DNA from: Ampelomyces quisqualis | Lineage: Eukaryota > Ascomycota > Dothideomycetes > Pleosporales > Phaeosphaeriaceae | Length of the DNA: 64,000 nucleotides | Assembly: GCA_018398575.1 (NCBI GenBank) | Contig: JAGTXZ010000006.1 | Span: 310,001-374,000, forward strand | Reading direction: 5' to 3' | In this document: piece after piece, positions 46,401 through 59,239 of the stretch | Numbering within the stretch: the first letter of the stretch is position 1 | How the letters are laid out: every line of letters starts with the position of its first letter | Program-made: the position numbers and the translations under genes | Notes under the pieces: generated by a model | Seen by the model: the letters and a program-made list of their open reading frames with translations, nothing else | Told to the model about the DNA's origin: nothing | The model's database searches: none

Positions 46401-47400
46401 AGAACCTTAAAAGGCTTTGGCTAGCACCTACTAAGTAGTTATACCTTAGGGTAATAACACGCATGCTAGCAAACTTTAAAACAGCTACTAATAGAATTAG
46501 TAAAAGTAACACACTTTAGGCTCTGTATATCTAGTTAATGTATAATAGACTTTTTAACTTTTTAGATTAGATAACAACTAAGCTATCTAACAAGAAGGAT
46601 AAGACTAGCTATTATAAGGAGTAGCTAGCTGTAGTAAAGGCAGTAGCAGAGAAAGGTAAGAAGAAGTTGTTAAAGTATTATTTACGCACAGATAAGGAAC
46701 AAGGATATCTTTACAACGTTGCAACTATTCTTAATCTATCTTAGAAGCTTACTATATATAAGGTAGGGACTATGTTTATTACACAGGTTTATTACAGCGC
46801 ACTGCTAATAAAACCTAGAGTAACATATAGGAACTAGACTTCAAACGTATATACTAGCGTTAGTTCTTAGACTACATTAATTAATACAAAAATAACCTTG
46901 TAGTAATAAATAGAGACTACACTCTAGTTTGTCCTTTGCAACTACAGCGTCTACCTAAACACTAGTAGTTTAGGAGGCTTCTTTCCTAAACAACACAGTC
47001 TAGTAGGTTAAGCGCTAATCTTTCTTATAAAACTAACGCAAGTATTAGACTACTCTGTGCAGAAGCTCTCTGCTACCTTAGCACTCCTCTAACTAGTAAA
47101 GAAGATAAAGAGGAGTTATTAAATATACTTGTCTAGTAGCAGGCTAATGCAGACACGTACCTACGCCTAGCCTAGGTAGCTAAAGACGTACTAGCTGTAT
47201 AGCTTGTAGAAGTTAGGGTTAAGCGCTTATTTAATACTGCAAGAGACGTCCTAGGAGATTAACAGCACAGGCTTAGAGCAGAAACAATCTAAAAGATTAT
47301 AGTTGTAAAACATGCAATTACTAAAGAGGACGCATAACTAAACTATTCTATACTACAATTACTAACTGCAGGATCCTAACACAGCGCTAAGAGTGTCTAG
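43490..47400 (+). pseudogene. hAT transposase remnant with several short introns
   Basis: Plus-strand translation with TAA/TAG breaks. The central catalytic region near 45640-45980 shows LAIKAYYINT, LLDFVP, HTRVFIASNLMQVL, NALNNSTLS and LAYIINLVVQNIIAYL, the order seen in hAT transposases. The C-terminal dimerisation domain lies at about 47113-47260 (DTYLRLA, VAKDVLAV, VKRLFNTARDV). Two introns fit reading frame: 44359-44409 (51 nt, GTAAGT, CTAAC, TAG) and 46085-46135 (51 nt, GTATGT, CTAAG, TAG); a third is likely at 46763-46818. The acceptors TAG are probably mutated CAG. The long N-terminal region (43500-44640) is Lys/Gln-rich and may include a zinc finger, not confirmed. Inactive. Confidence 0.78.
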
Positions 47401-48012
47401 AATCTACTTAAGCTTCTAGGTCCTATTAATTTTGCTAGTCTAACTAGCTCTAGAATCTAACGTTTTAAGGATTAAACAAGTAATAAGGAGCAGGAGAGTA
47501 ATAGAGAAAATAACATTAGGGAATCTGCAACGCCTTTGTATAGTGCACTACTCTAGACTCTTTAGTATAAGCAGCGCCTACAGAGGAAGAGATTAAGGCC
47601 TTCTTGTTTCTTAGACTAGTAAGTGTAATAAAAAAATGTAATAAACAGTAGCTCTTAACTATCTGAAACAACCTAGGTAAAAAACAGTAATAAACATCTA
47701 TAATAAGCAGGTTATAAAGCTAATTAAACAGCTGCAAGATTAGACTATTCCTACAATAACCTTATTTTAGGATATACGCTAAAATAAACTTATTTTGTTT
47801 ACCCTACTTTACTCCTAAGTAACATACTTGTTACAGGCGTTAGATTAGAGGCGCTGCACAAGTATAACCCTATAGCAGGTACCTAACTAAACTAACAACC
47901 TAACCTTAACACTCTAAGCTGTATACTCTAACCTAAACTCTACACTAGCTCCTGCGTAACTTAAACCCTACCCTACTCCCCTTGTGCTTAACTCTAACCT
48001 AACCCCTACCTA

Positions 48013-48766
48013 TAAGTAGGTACCCTAAACCTAATTACTAGCGTATTACGTATAGATACTATATTATATATATAGACTTACCTATACACCTATTTTAGGT
48101 ATATAAATACTATTATATATATAAGGTACTACCTATTATTATTAACTATTTAAAAGCTATATTCTCTACTACTACCTATCTTACCTAACCTATAAAGAGC
48201 TATAACCTTAACTATATAAGCTTAATAACTATACTAAAATACCTAGGTAGGTAGCTATTACTTTATAAAGTAATTACAAGTAGCTTTAAGGTATTATAAG
48301 CTATAGCTAACGTAATAGGCAACTTTAAGACCTAACGCTTCTACTACACGTTAGTATTATAGCTACGTAATAATAACTTACCTATAGAGGTTATTACTTA
48401 GGCTTTAACTTATAAGCTTTTCTATATAGTAAGTAAAGAGACAGAAGGCGTATTATAGTAATTCTTACGCAGTATTACTATATACGTAATGCAACTATTC
48501 TATACTATATACCTATAGGTTATCTATACCTTATCTAGCGCTACTAGTAAGATATATATAAGCTTTAATAGCTAGATAACAAAGAGTAGAATATAAGGTT
48601 TCTTTAGAATTATTACTTACTTTACTACAGCGTTAGGTATAATTTAAGACTTACCTATTACTCTACTATAACTTAATAGACACTATATTTATAGTAGTAG
48701 CTTATAAGTTTAGTAACTTTAACCTAACTTATTAACGCTTTTACTATAGCTCTTATTATAGAAGCT
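48013..48766. other. AT-rich spacer
   Basis: TpA-rich, with TATATATA runs at 48060-48130. No protein motif, LTR edge or tandem repeat could be assigned. Confidence 0.4.
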
Positions 48767-50640
48767 AAGTAATACTATAGATTAAATTGTTGTAAGTAAA
48801 AAGATCCTATTACCTATTCTATGCTATGTAAAGATAGACTAGATTAAATACACTAAGCTAAGAGACAGCTTAATTAGTTAGTCTAATTTTAAAAGTATCT
48901 TTACTTCTTTAGTAATATACTTAGGTATTATACGTAACAATTCTGTAATCTGCTAATTTACATACTCTGTTACATACCCTCTAGATTTAGTAAACTTATT
49001 AGCTTACCTAATCTGTTTTGTAGAGCAGAAGTAGTAATTAAGGTAAATAGTAATACTGCTTTATACTGCAAGCGTTGCGTTACTTAATTTATTAGCTTAA
49101 ACATAAGTTATTAGCGCATAAACTCCTAATTATTTACTATATATATAATTAAGTTTAATATTAGTGTTATTTGCTTACAATTATAACCTACGTTATGTTA
49201 ACTAGGCCTTGTGTAGAGGTTTTATAAGCAGGTAGTCTTATATTATAAGAGCAAACAGACTATTAGTGTAGGTTTACCTATAGGCTAAGCTTTAATTTAG
49301 AGTATTTGCTATTACATAGCCTGTTAGCTAAGTAAGAGGCAGTCTATTTATGTGTATTGTTATAGAGTAAGATTGCTTAACTAGGTAAAAAAGTAGTAGG
49401 TAAGCTTGTTGCCTAGCAGTTGCGTTACTTAGGTATAAGAAGTCTGCCTACTTTTATATTCTTACACTTTAGAGTATTAATTAACTTATTAATTAACTTA
49501 TTAACTAGCTACCTATTTATTTATTCTTCTTATTATCTACTTTATTAACTACTTACTTAATCTCTTCTATTATAGTAAGTTTTCTCTGCTCTTAATCTAG
49601 TCTATTACTAACTTAGGCAGCTGCCTAAGAAGAATCTTACTATTATAGTTAATAAGATAGCCTACGCGCGCGCCTATAAGAAGAACGCTGCTACTACTAC
49701 TACGCCTACTATTAAGAGTAAGGCTAATAATCTAAATCTACTGCGCTAATTCTAGCGTAAGACTAAGTAGTGTAATCCCTTACCTAAGAGTAAGGCAGTC
49801 TTTAGCAAAGAGACTATTAGAGTTAAGAAAAAGGAGCTTTGCTCTAGATTATGCTTACGCTACGCCTCTTAGTTTACTAACAAGTAAAGTAATAGCTACT
49901 GCTATAGTAAGGCTAGACTAATAATAAGTAAGTATTATATAACTTACCTAAACCATTCTTGCGTTAAGATATATGTTATTCTAGTTACTATTAATAATGT
50001 ACTTGCTAATATAAGTAGTTTAAGCAATCTATATAAGTAGGCTATGCAAATTATTATTAGCGTGTTTAAAAAAACTAGTATAGTAAGCTTTAAAGATTCT
50101 TTAATCTTAGAAATAGCTAATTTATTTATAGAAGCTAGAGAAGGCTTACGCGTAGCTTAACTAGCAGCTTAAGGCTGCAAAGGCCTTACAGCAGGCTTAA
50201 AGCGTTTTAGCTTCTACTAGTTTTAGAGTAAGCTTAAGCTATATTAATCTAACTTTTAGCTTACTAGGTACTATAAGCCTGCGCATCCTGCTTAGGGCTT
50301 TAGAAGATATAAGTTTAGTAGAGCGTTAAGCAGGTTTGTAGCTTAGGCTCTATTTACGCTAAGTAAGTAGTAGCTATTGTTTAGTTACTAGCGCTGCAGC
50401 TCTTTCCTGCCTAACGCTCTATTACTTAAGGAGCAGCTCTAGGCTACTTAGACTCTAATACTTAAGCGTTAAGAGCTAGCGTAAAATTAGCTATTGTCTT
50501 CTTTGCCTAAGGCTATAGAAACAGTTAGAGATTTACTAACTCTAAGCTATAGATTAAAAGCTTTAGGTCTTTTAATTGCTAAGCGTTATACTTAGGCTTA
50601 TAAGATAATTAATAAGGTGTTTAACTTTATAGAAGCAAGT
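48767..50640 (+). repeat. Repeat family R, copy 2, with coding-like interior
   Basis: The first 1.2 kb (48767-49960) match 38027-39700. Here the plus-strand frame from about 49660 can be followed further: a basic start (RAYKKNAATTTT, TIKSKANNLN), then KETIRVKKKEL, and a tract LEKAYA.LN.QLKAAKALQQA near 50130-50200 that looks like a coiled coil. Breaks are TAA/TAG. The family was not recognised; it may be the 3' module of the copia element to its right. Confidence 0.55.
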
Positions 50641-53600
50641 TTCTAAATAGTTTTACTTATAATTAAGCGTTAGTAGTCTTAGTTTTTGCATATTTACTCT
50701 GCTTAGATTCTATAGTAATCTTAAGCTTTAAGAGCAAGTAAATTAATTAGTAGATAGAAGAGTTAAGTTAATCTTTGTGTTTTTTAATTATTAATTTACA
50801 AGTAACTTACTTATATCCTTAAGGTTACAAAGCTGCTTAAACTTAAGAAATTGTTAATAGGTAAGTTTCTTAGTAAGACTATTAGCTAGCATTAATCTAG
50901 ATTCTAGATAAGATACTTAGAATAATTCTTTTAAGTGCTCTTACCTAAGCTACATGTTCTAAATGTTAATATGCTTAAGCTTTGTAGATATCTGCTTATT
51001 TTTCTCTATAACTAGCTAGATAGTCTGCTAATTATTACACTAGATATTCTATAGATCTTCTAGATTAAGCGTAAGCTTTCTAAAGAACTAGTTAAGCGCT
51101 ATAGATTCTTTTGCAGCGTATTCTAGAGTAAGCAGCTTAGCTTCTATTATTAACGTAGTAACTAATCCTTGCCTTATAGCTTTCTAAGAAATTACTACTC
51201 TAAATAGGATAGCTATATAACTATGTAAGAAACGCCTAGTTACTTTATTGTTAGCAAAGAAGGCGTCTCTGCAAATAGTTAGTTCTAGACTATTAAAATC
51301 CTTATATTTAATTAATTCAAACCTTGTTTAATACAGGTACATAATTACTTGTTCTACAGCTTTAATATACTTGTTAAAAGGATTAGTTAAGAAATAAGAA
51401 AGCTTTAAGACTGCGTAGGTAATATCTAGGCAGATTTTAATTGCAGTGTAGAGAACTAATCTAACTCTTTCTTAATAGGCCTTAATTTCTTACTTACTAG
51501 CTTCTCTAGTGTTCTTGTAGAGCTTCTTAGATAGCAGTAGTGTTAGAAGGAACAATCTATTGTGTAGACTAAATTTCTTAGTAATCTTATTAATATAGGC
51601 GTTGTAGACTAGAGTAATTAATCTGTCTAATCTGTTTTAGATAACTCTAATCCTAAGGAACTATTTATCTAGTCCTTAATCCTAGATTTTGTATTTATTA
51701 ATAATTTTAGCCTTTAGATCCTTAGCTTTAAGCTTATAATCTTTGTAGTAAATAAGTAGGATATTATTAACGTAGAATAGAACAAAGATTGTTTAATCCT
51801 AAGTAAAGAACAGGTAGGATTCTTCTTTAGATGTAAGTAGTCCTATCTTGCAAAGTAATCTTAAGAATTTCTTATACTAAAGCAATAGAAATTCTCTAAG
51901 CCTATAGAGCGCTTAGTTAAGCTTTACACATAGCCTAGCTTTCTTAAATCTATCTAGTAGTTTACAGATTACTAGATTGTTAGCTGTAATGAAGGTGTAA
52001 AGGAACGCTCTAACTACGTTGTATTGTATAATTTCTAGATTAAAATAGGCTGCAATAGCTATAGTAATTCTAAAAGACTTGGCTGCGAGAGTAGTAGCGT
52101 ACGTAGTAAGTAGAAAGTTCTTCTCCTAAAAATCTTCTCTTACTACAAGCCTAGCCTTACACTTTAGAAAGTAACTATCTTAATTAAACTTGTATACCTA
52201 GACCTATTTTAATAAGATTAGTTAATGCTTAGACTTGTGCTTTAGAATTTCTTTCTAGGTACTTTTCTTATGTAGCTAATTAATTTCTTTAAGAGAGGTA
52301 TCTAATAATAGGATTTTTATTAGATATTAAAGCATCTACTTCTATGTATTAGGTAGCTTAGGTATGTTATCTCTATAAGCACGCTTCTTAACTGTTTAGT
52401 AATTCTAATTACTTAGCATTACTATTATAATTATAGCGTTTAGTATTTTGTAACTAGAGCGCTTAGTCTAGGCTTCTATAAGGCCTAGAAGGAAAGTGTT
52501 CTTAAAATTGTGTTTCTAGTAATCTATAAATAGATCTGTAATTAATATATTAACACTCTTACCCTCTAATTAATTATTATAATCTTTCTTGTAGCAAAGT
52601 AGCATATATTAACTTAGTAGTTTGTTAATTTTAGAAGCTGCTTCTTGTAGTTAACAACTTAATTTTATAAAAGAATTTACTAATTCTGCTTTGTCTAGGG
52701 CTCTAGAGTTACTGCTCTTAGGTTAAGTAGCAGAGGAGGAAAAGGATAACTGCCTATCCTGTTAGGAACCTATCTAATCCCTAGATACTAACAGGCCAGC
52801 TCTTTTAGAACCTAGCAATAGTCTTTAGCTATTAGATCCTACGCGCTTAATAAGCTTAATACTAAATACCTAGTCTAGTTCTAGAGTTACCTCTAGTATA
52901 ACAAGCCTAGTATATTTACTTTAGTCTAAAAGGATTTCTAAATGCTTACTAGCCTTGCTAGCACTCCTCTTAGCTTCTGCTTCTTTTCCTTTGTAATTAT
53001 AAGATTAGCTAGTTTCTATAATTCTTAGGATTAGATACTTACCCCTAAGCTGTTACTTAGTAATCTTAGTAATTTCCTAGCTTAGTTAATCCTATAGGAT
53101 AAGCAGGTTAATATCCTGCTCAGAATTATTAAGTTTACTAACGTGTAGAATATCTACAATCTTAAGTGCCTGCTTTTTAAGCACCTTATCTTCTTAGTTA
53201 CTATAGTAGAATATAGATTTATTAAAGGTAACGTCTCTTAATGCAATTATTTAATTAATTAATAGAACCTATATGTAATAGATATTAGAGGCTTAATAGC
53301 CTACTAGATATCTAATATAGCTGCAAGAGTTAACTTTAAACTCTTGCTTATTCTTGCCTGCTGCTTGGTCGCGATTAAGAGGATAAGCTCTGCAGCTATA
53401 GGCATAAATATTACTCTAATTTAGGCGTAAGTTAGCAGTCCTGTGCCTAGTAATTACTAGTTTATACTATTGAAAATATTGCCTAAACTAGGCGTGCAGG
53501 ACCTTATTTAGGGATTAAAAACTATAGATTTTTAACAGGCTTATACTGTGTAAGTAGGAAGCTGCATCTATAATATATAGCTAGAGCTTAGTTAGAAGAT

Positions 53601-54330
53601 TTATACCTATGCGCATTTTAATTAATTTTGTAATTAGCTCCTAGCCTACCTGCTTAGCTAATCTATTTAGCTAATGCGTGTATAGTAGTAGGCGTAGTAT
53701 TATAATTCTCTCTTAATCTGCCTACTTCTTATACTGCAAACGCCCTCTCTAAGGCAGAGTTACAGTGTTATTATCTTAATAGATTTCTACAATTTTTAGA
53801 TTAAATTTGTTTCTAACCTAGGCTGTAAATTGTTTAATTACTCTTATAATCTTAATTAATGTTTTGTTGTAAAGGTTGTAGTTAAAAAGCTTACCTAAGT
53901 AGTCTTTCTTAATAATTAAAGACTATTCTTTATAAAGCCTTCTAGTTAGCATGTTAAATAGATTCTAAGAGACTTAATAAAATAGTTGTAGTAATCTTTT
54001 TCTTAGCTGTTGTAAGACTACTTAAGCTATATAAGTAACTAAGCAGTCCTAACAATTAATTCTTTTAGTTCTATTTATCTTAACGTTTTAGGCTAACTAG
54101 GCAAGAGCCTAGAGTACTTACTAGCCTAGGTAGCCTAATCTTTTGTGCTATAGATCTTTGTCATTATCTCTTAAGTAATTAATGTTAGATTAATATAACG
54201 TGTGTAGAATTAGTAGTTATAGAACATAGTGTGCAACCTAGTTGTATTTAATAAACAAGAGGTTATTAGCCTTATAAAGCTTATGTATAATAACGTTTTA
54301 CTTATATAATCTAAACCTAAGAGTGCTGTC
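50640..54330 (-). pseudogene. Ty1/copia pol remnant (IN, RT, RNase H)
   Basis: Minus strand. Integrase spans about 54000-53300 (RLYKE, SLIIKKDYLGKLFNYNLYNK, VRNKFNLKIVEIY.DNNTVTLP). RT lies near 52050-51650: QYNVVRAFLYTFITAN, LCVKLN.ALYRLREF, and the active site FYVNNILLIYY, where the copia YVDD reads YVNN. RNase H near 51250-51130 ends TTLIIEAKLLTLEY, matching the copia TTSTTEAELLAL block. Order IN before RT confirms copia rather than gypsy. No LTRs were identified. RIP-type stops throughout. Confidence 0.8.
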
Positions 54331-55559
54331 TAATCTACTATACTATATACCTACCTACTTAAGTAGTGCTGCAGATATAATATTTATATAAAAGCTATTG
54401 TAGTAAAGTAACATAGGAAGTAAGTCTAAAGAACACTTAGGGCACAGCTAAGAGCATAGACAAGATACAATACCTAAAGGGCTATTAGAGGACAAGAACC
54501 TATACAACACACACCTAATAATAATATATTTAATTCTACATCAAATCTAATAGGCTCTAGAGGTAAATAACACTCTACTATATATAGCAACTAATTACAA
54601 CTCTAAATTCCTATTAGCCTAGGCCTTAGAAGGCTTTGCACCTACGTATACACCTACGCTCCTTTGTAGTCCTTGTAACCTAGAAATTGCAGAAACTTAA
54701 CAGTCTAACAAGTGTTTGGTAAGCTGCTACAGTTCTCTCTAGAATATAATTAGTATTTATTCTAAGGACATAGAGTTAGTACTCTAAGATTAGAAGAACA
54801 GAAAGTAGGATCTAAAGCAACGCCTAGCTAGAGGGTCTAGAGCAACGCCTATCTAAAGTACCTAGATTAGCTACTACTAGAACTAAGTTAGAAGAGGGAT
54901 TAAGCAGACTCTAAAAAGCAGAGCAATAGCTAAAGGAGCAAGGCGCAAGCTGTAGCTAAAGCTATATTAGGCTAAGCAAAAGTGTAAAGTTATTGCGCCC
55001 TACTAAGCATATCGTATACTAAAGAAGTTCTAGAGCATAGATAGTAAAAACAGCTAAGAGCAGACCAAGAAAGATATTAAAACAGGTAGTTAGAAGGAAG
55101 AGAAAACTAATAATCGCGTAGATAGCAGGTATAAAGAAATTAAAAAGAAATTAGTAGACTTTACAACAGAAGCGTTATTAGACATTAGAAAAGCTTAAGC
55201 CTTTAGCTTTTTAGCAACCTTACACAAAGTAGTAACCTTAATTCTAGTCTTCTAGGCTATTACTCTTCTTTAGTTTATTTAAATAAGCTTTAACTACTGT
55301 TTAGGCAGCCTACAAAAGTAACGCAGAAACAACATAAAACTGCTTAATAGCACATTAAGTTGTTAACGCCTTAAATACCCTAACAGACAAAAAGCCCTAC
55401 TACTAACGCCTATAGAGTTAATAAGAGAAACTAGCGCAAATATAAGTAGTGCGCTAGAGAAGTAGGCTAAACAGCTATTAGAAGAGTACTCTAGGCGCAG
55501 AAGCACAGGCTAAGATAACTTAATATTAAGGGCCCTTTAGATGCTAGTAGAGTTTCTTA

Positions 55560-56500
55560 ACTAAGTACAGCTTCTATTGTACACAACGCAGTTACTGTCC
55601 TACTTAGCAGAGAATATACTATTGTTTAATAGAACTAACGTTACAGACTTTCTAGAGCGTTTTAAGGACTTCTTAAAGTACTATAGCTTTACAGACTAGA
55701 TAATAATTAACAGACTAGTTGCCTACTGTAAACTAAGACAAAGGACTATTATACAGGCGTCTAAAGAGTATACAAAAGCCTAGGATAACTACTCTTAGAG
55801 AGAGCTCTGCAATAGCCTTTAACAACACTTTAGAAATAATAATAAAGGTTAACAGGAAGAGCGTATAGAGTACTTTAAACACTAGCTAGGTTAGTACTAA
55901 GTAAGATTGGACCTAAAGATTAGAGACTACTTGCAAGACTTTTAAATCTACAGAAAAAGGTATATTAAAGCAGGCACTATTAATAAGAACTATTACAGCA
56001 ACTACCTTGTTAAGAGACTACTGCTTTAATACGTAATAAAGATTCTAAAGAGATTTAGCCTAAAAACAGACACTCTAAAGGACTTTAAGTACAAAAAGAT
56101 CTAAGACTATCTAGCAAAGGGCCTAGAAGTAGAGGAAGAAGCGCGCATGTTAAATCTAGCAAAAGCTATAAGAGCCTTTAAACTAGAGGTAGAGTTTAAA
56201 GTAAAACTAGTAGCTAAACAACTATTAGCTCTACTATAACAAAATAACTTTAAACTTAGAATTAAGCTAAGAACAAACTTCTAACCTACAACTCTTTAGT
56301 TTCTTACAAAGAGTACTTTATCTAAAAACTAGCGTAAGTAAGCTCCTTCTAGTACAGCGCCTACAAAGAACAAAGTAGATAACCTTATAGATAAAATGCT
56401 ACAGCTTAGGCTTAACTAAATAACTATTAAGCAGCAGCTATAAAGAATGTAATAGACTCCTTGCAAAGCAGAGCTTATAAATAATCTAGTTATTTATACC
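55560..56500 (+). pseudogene. gag-like remnant of element G
   Basis: Translation includes NVTDFLERFKDFLKYYSFTD, RLVAYCKLRQRT and IRDYLQDF, then IKAGTINKNYYSNYLVKRLL, resembling the capsid region of fungal gypsy-type polyproteins (target FDGTN.TDFLE.F...YG.TD). A coiled coil with EVEEEARMLNLAKAIRAFKLEVEF follows. TAA/TAG breaks. Confidence 0.6.
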
Positions 56501-59239
56501 TTAGTTTGCAAGCAAACTAAAGAGCAATTAGGAGCCCTGCAACTATACATACCTTAGCTAGCTCTACAGAACTAGAGCTATTAGAACTACAGGTAATAGT
56601 AGTAAGCATAGAGAAATAACAACTATTAGTGCAATAGCTAGAACTATAGCTACTTAAACAACAATTAGAGTTACTAGCAAGGATGTCCTAGTAGAAGACT
56701 ACTAAGTAGCTTTAAGATAAACTGTTAGGTTTGTAATAAGACTAGGCATTTAAAGCAGAACTGCTTAACACTAAAAGGCTTTATTACTAACAGCTAGTGC
56801 TTCCTTAACAAACGCAACATGCTCTAATAAGAGACGCTTAATAATCTATAAGGCAGAGTTACTAGCTTTAGCAACATATAATAGGCTAAGACTATTTTAG
56901 CTAAGATTAAGAGGCGCTTTCTAAAACGTAACGTTTACCTTCTTAAGGTTAAATCTAAATTTATAGGCAAACCTAGTCCTTCTATTCCTATTAAGAACAA
57001 CGCAGTCTCTATACAGCTAGTGCCTAACTCCTTAGAAGCGCTGTTAAAAGCAAACTGTAATAAGTATTAGATCATGTTAGACTACCTTATAACTAAATCT
57101 AAAGAACTCCTTGCTAATAGCAGCTTAGTATTAGCTGTAGTTATTAGCTAAAACTAAGTAAAACGTAGTAACAGTTAACCTGTATACAGTTAGGTTTAGG
57201 TTCAGAAGCTACCTTAGAAGCTAGTTAATAGGATCCTGCACTTAAAAGGCTATAGAGATAGAGATAACAGCTACTTTATAAGCAAAAAGTTAGGGTAAGA
57301 CTACTTAGTTTAATTTGCAAGTAATAAGAAATTAGGAGATATAGAAATAGAAAAGGTTACCTAACTAACTAAAGGGCTGTTAAAGCCTACCTATGCAGTA
57401 GAGTAAAAGAAAAAGAACCTAAAGAAGTAGTAGCTAGTCTAGAAGTTTAAAGCTAACGCCTAATTAGTTATCTAGCGTATTTTTAACACTCTAGTTCTAT
57501 TACTGCTTAAGACTGTTATTAGTAATATGCTAGAGGTTAAGAAGAAGCTATTCTAAGTAAGCTATACACTAGCTAAGTTTAAAGACCTTTTAGTTGCCTT
57601 AATACGCTATACAATAGTTAAAAGCGCTAACAAAAACTTAGATAGAGACTAACCTACTATAAGAGCTAGTGTTATCTTACTAACTTAGGGCTTACTTCTA
57701 GACTACGTGCTAGTTAAGGCAGTAAACAGAAAAGTAAGTAAGTGCTTTAGTATTAATACTAAACACTAGTTAGACTTAGAGATTAGCTAGATTAAAAGGT
57801 ATATCTAACGCAATAAAGAACTAGGCCTTAAGCTTGCTACTAACAAGGACTTCTACAAGCCTACTTACTGTTAGAAGAAGTATAATTAAGCTTTAGGCGT
57901 AAAGCACCTTAGAAGAGAGTACTTAAAAGTACTTATTAACATTAAAAGGACCTAGTTTCTTAGCCTTATTAACTCTAGTGCAGAGCTTAACACTATAAAA
58001 AGAAAAACAGTAAAATAAGCTATGCTTCTAATTACGTCTCTGCTAAAGAGTATAAGAACTGCAAAAATAGTAGCAGTAAACAGTTTAACTAAAGAGTTCT
58101 TAGGTATTGTATAGAGAGTACTTATTACTATTAAGAGGATTAAAATTTGTACCAGTTTCTTTATCCTTAAGGATTGCACAAACCTAATTATTCTAGGCAA
58201 TCTCTTTCTAATAGACGCTTAAGCCAGAATTAAGTACGCTACTAATAGGCTAACCTACTGCTAAATCTTTAGCAAGAATAGCAAATATAGTACAAGATTT
58301 GTATACACAAAAGGTAATTAGATTAACGCGCTACAACTCTACTCTAGGCCTCTTATAGGAAACATTAGAGGAGTGTAATTGCTAGCGTTTTACTTCTATC
58401 TAAATCTGTTGTACAGCTAGACTAGAACTATTAAATAAACTTAACACAGCTTTAAATAGACCCTAATACTCTAAGCAAGGATTAGCTAGCAATAAAGTTA
58501 GTAATAGAGTAGCTCTAACAAAAATCTTTATTACTAATTATTCTCTTAGAAACACAGTTCTTTTAGTAGCTAGGTGTAGGCACTATAGCTGCAGGGCCTA
58601 ATAGATCTATTATTATTAGTAACAGCAATAGAATGTACATGCTTGTTAGTAACAGTATAGGCTACTACTCTTAAAATATTATAGCAAGTGTTATAAGGCA
58701 GCTTTCTTAGAGTCTTAGGATTAATATTAGTGCTAAGAGCTTCTAGGAGCAAGAGCTTAGTAAAACAACTAGTAAATAGAAGTTACTTATTAAAGTAATA
58801 ACAATTGAACTAAAGCGTATAACTAATCTACAATTAAATAACATTTTCTTTAATATTAGTACTTTGCACAAGTAAAAAGCTTAAAAGGTCTAGCTAGTAG
58901 ATAACTTAGAACAGGCTCTAAGAAATATTAGTAGGTATAAAAATTAGAAAGAGCGTACGCGCATTTAACAAATACTAAATAAAAAAAACACTTTATTCTT
59001 AAGCTACTTTAAGCTATAATACGCAAAGTTCCCTACAGGCACAAGGCTTACGCCTAAACGTCTGTTACAGATAAAGATCTCTCTAGACTTGCTCCTATAA
59101 GAACAAGCTATGCTAGAGGAGCTACTATACTAACAAGAAGCTGCCCTAGCCTAGGACTTTAGTAAATTAAGATAAGTTAGCTATAAGGTAGTACCTTTAA
59201 TTAAAATTAACACTGTTCTTTATAAGGCGTAGCAAGCTA

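Larger units (their letters stand above)
42144..48012 (+). mobile_element. hAT-superfamily DNA transposon, RIP-inactivated
   Basis: About 5.9 kb. Terminal inverted repeats share 19 identical bases, TAGGTAGGGGTTAGGTTAG, at 42144-42162 and, inverted, at 47994-48012. The left end is a 68-bp foldback (42144-42211) and a further related copy starts at 42230, so the exact left border is ambiguous. No matching 8-bp target duplication was found next to either candidate border (GCGGTAAA or GCTAAAAG on the left, TAAGTAGG on the right), which may reflect RIP or a wrong border. The interior codes for a hAT transposase on the plus strand and a basic frame on the minus strand. Confidence 0.8.

Noticed and set aside
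42144..48012. Telomere-like CCTAACCCC/GGGGTTAGG tracts
   Set aside because: They are not tandem TTAGGG arrays; the inverted placement and the hAT transposase between them identify them as transposon ends.
57952..58200. Hydrophobic 82-codon frame on the minus strand suggesting a membrane peptide
   Set aside because: It lies antisense within retroelement G; AT-rich sequence read in this frame gives many Ile/Leu/Phe codons by chance.
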